From positions 1 to 6,395 of the forward strand of contig CAMHOI010000061.1 in the NCBI GenBank assembly GCA_946186725.1: a stretch of 6,395 bases of DNA, read 5' to 3'. Both the position numbers and the translations under genes were made by a program. Each line of letters opens with the position of its first letter. The stretch's first letter is position 1. The stretch is from an uncultured Clostridia bacterium (GTDB taxonomy: Bacteria > Bacillota > Clostridia > Oscillospirales > Acutalibacteraceae). Positions 5,966 through 6,395 of this stretch are shown here, one piece after another. The notes below the pieces were generated by a model. The model was not told the origin of the DNA, did not search any database, and saw only the letters and a list, made by a program, of their open reading frames with translations.

Positions 5966-5995
5966 ATTATCGCATGAATAGCGCCGGATTTTCAA
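5966..5995 (-). promoter_or_regulatory. Promoter of the small membrane protein gene
   Basis: TTGAAA (5990-5995), 18 bases, then GATAAT (5966-5971) with TG one base before it (extended -10). The RNA should start near 5959, right at the GGAGG site, leaving a leader of only about 13 bases. Confidence 0.6.
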
Positions 5996-6017
5996 TAAAA
6001 AAAGTTTTCCAAAGGCG

Positions 6018-6051
6018 TCAACCTTTTCAACCTTCTTACCTCTTTGGTTGA
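6018..6051. repeat. TCAACC repeats in the divergent promoter region
   Basis: TCAACC occurs at 6018-6023 and 6027-6032, with the inverted copy GGTTGA at 6046-6051 and an interleaved CCAAAG/CTTTGG pair (6009-6014 and 6042-6047). They lie between two divergent promoters and may be binding half-sites or a weak hairpin; TTTTT follows on the plus strand. Confidence 0.35.
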
Positions 6052-6067
6052 TTTTTGCCCAAATCGC

Positions 6068-6096
6068 TTGACCTTTGGGACTCGTTTGAGTATAGT
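6068..6096 (+). promoter_or_regulatory. Promoter of the DUF6514-like gene
   Basis: TTGACC (6068-6073), 17 bases, then TATAGT (6091-6096). The RNA should start near 6103 with a 25-base leader that carries AAAGGAG (6110-6116), 11 bases before the ATG. The -35 lies in the loop of a 6-bp dyad, CCCAAA (6058-6063) with TTTGGG (6074-6079). Confidence 0.75.
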
Positions 6097-6127
6097 AGGT
6101 GGGCACAGAAAAGGAGTTGTCAGAAAA

Positions 6128-6395
6128 ATGTCGAAGAATCCACCCCGGTTGATCCATGTGATCCGTACCCAAGGCGTCTTCCGCAACCCGGACGGCGAGG
6201 AGGGACCCGTGTACGGATTGACCGTCGTCTGGGCGGACGGAACAGAGTCCCGCGCCGACGATCTCGGGACCTCATCCAAGGACGTGGACGCCCTGGTTCA
6301 GCTGCTGAACGGAAGCGATCTGGAAAAGATCCATTTCGAGGATGTGATAGATGTCTTTTTGGATGAACTGGAAAAGAGGGCGGCCTTTGTCGAGG
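6128..6395 (+). CDS. DUF6514-like small protein (3' end outside window)
   Basis: 89 codons are visible and the frame is open at the edge. The sequence begins MSKNPPRLIHVIRTQGVFRN and continues with PVYGLTVVWADGTE (27-40), a DLGTSSKDVDALVQLLN segment (45-61) and LEKIHFEDVIDVFLDELE (65-82). This order (beta hairpin with YGL, then a disulfide-free helix pair ending in a V-x-x-FL segment) resembles DUF6514, a family of about 80-100 residues in Clostridia with no known function; the call is from memory of the pattern. There is no signal peptide or membrane segment, and it is acidic and likely cytoplasmic. It is the only intact plus-strand gene in the window and is divergent from the small membrane protein gene, with 181 bases between the two start codons. 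AAAGGAG is present but 11 bases away, slightly long. Confidence 0.6.
   Translation, partial: MSKNPPRLIHVIRTQGVFRNPDGEEGPVYGLTVVWADGTESRADDLGTSSKDVDALVQLLNGSDLEKIHFEDVIDVFLDELEKRAAFVE

Noticed and set aside
5569..6051. Plus-strand open frame beginning MAPPTRFERMAF
   Set aside because: The start is the classic artefact of translating the reverse complement of a tRNA; it covers tRNA-Arg and the antisense of the membrane protein gene.

Overview
The window looks like a chromosomal segment of an uncultured, fairly GC-rich member of the Clostridia (Bacillota), probably a gut or rumen relative of the Oscillospiraceae. The reasons are a secreted protein ending in a type I dockerin with the FFPEDYPV-type ending, strong AGGAGG-like ribosome binding sites, a zinc LuxS of clostridial type, a DUF6514-like small protein, and TTGACA/TATAAT-type promoters. 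No phage, plasmid, CRISPR or insertion-sequence genes are visible.

Layout: nearly everything is on the minus strand, so it is read from right to left. At the far right a DUF6514-like gene (plus strand, cut by the window end) is divergent from a 77-residue two-helix membrane protein gene. After the membrane gene come tRNA-Arg(CCU), a GNAT acetyltransferase, a short scar that looks like the 3' end of a lost plus-strand gene with its terminator, a PPC/DUF296 gene, luxS, a GH20 hexosaminidase of the GcnA type, and the 5' part of a dockerin-bearing secreted protein that runs off the left edge.

Gene relationships: luxS and the GH20 gene are 18 bases apart and share the only clear promoter, so they probably form one operon linking the activated-methyl cycle/AI-2 enzyme with a cytoplasmic N-acetylhexosaminidase. 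The dockerin gene has its own extended -10 promoter starting 6 bases past the GH20 stop, with no terminator between, so read-through is possible. The other genes look like single units, each with a recognisable promoter. The PPC gene is more AT-rich than its neighbours and sits beside the gene scar, suggesting that 4180-4810 has been rearranged.

The window contains no clear multi-gene novel system. The points most worth a second look are the luxS-GH20 pairing, the dockerin protein with no recognisable enzyme domain, inverted repeats on the -35 boxes of several promoters, the gene scar, and a short repeat of the tRNA 3' end. No stretch longer than 300 bases lacks a gene; the largest gap (5365-5569) holds promoter candidates, a weak hairpin and the short repeat.
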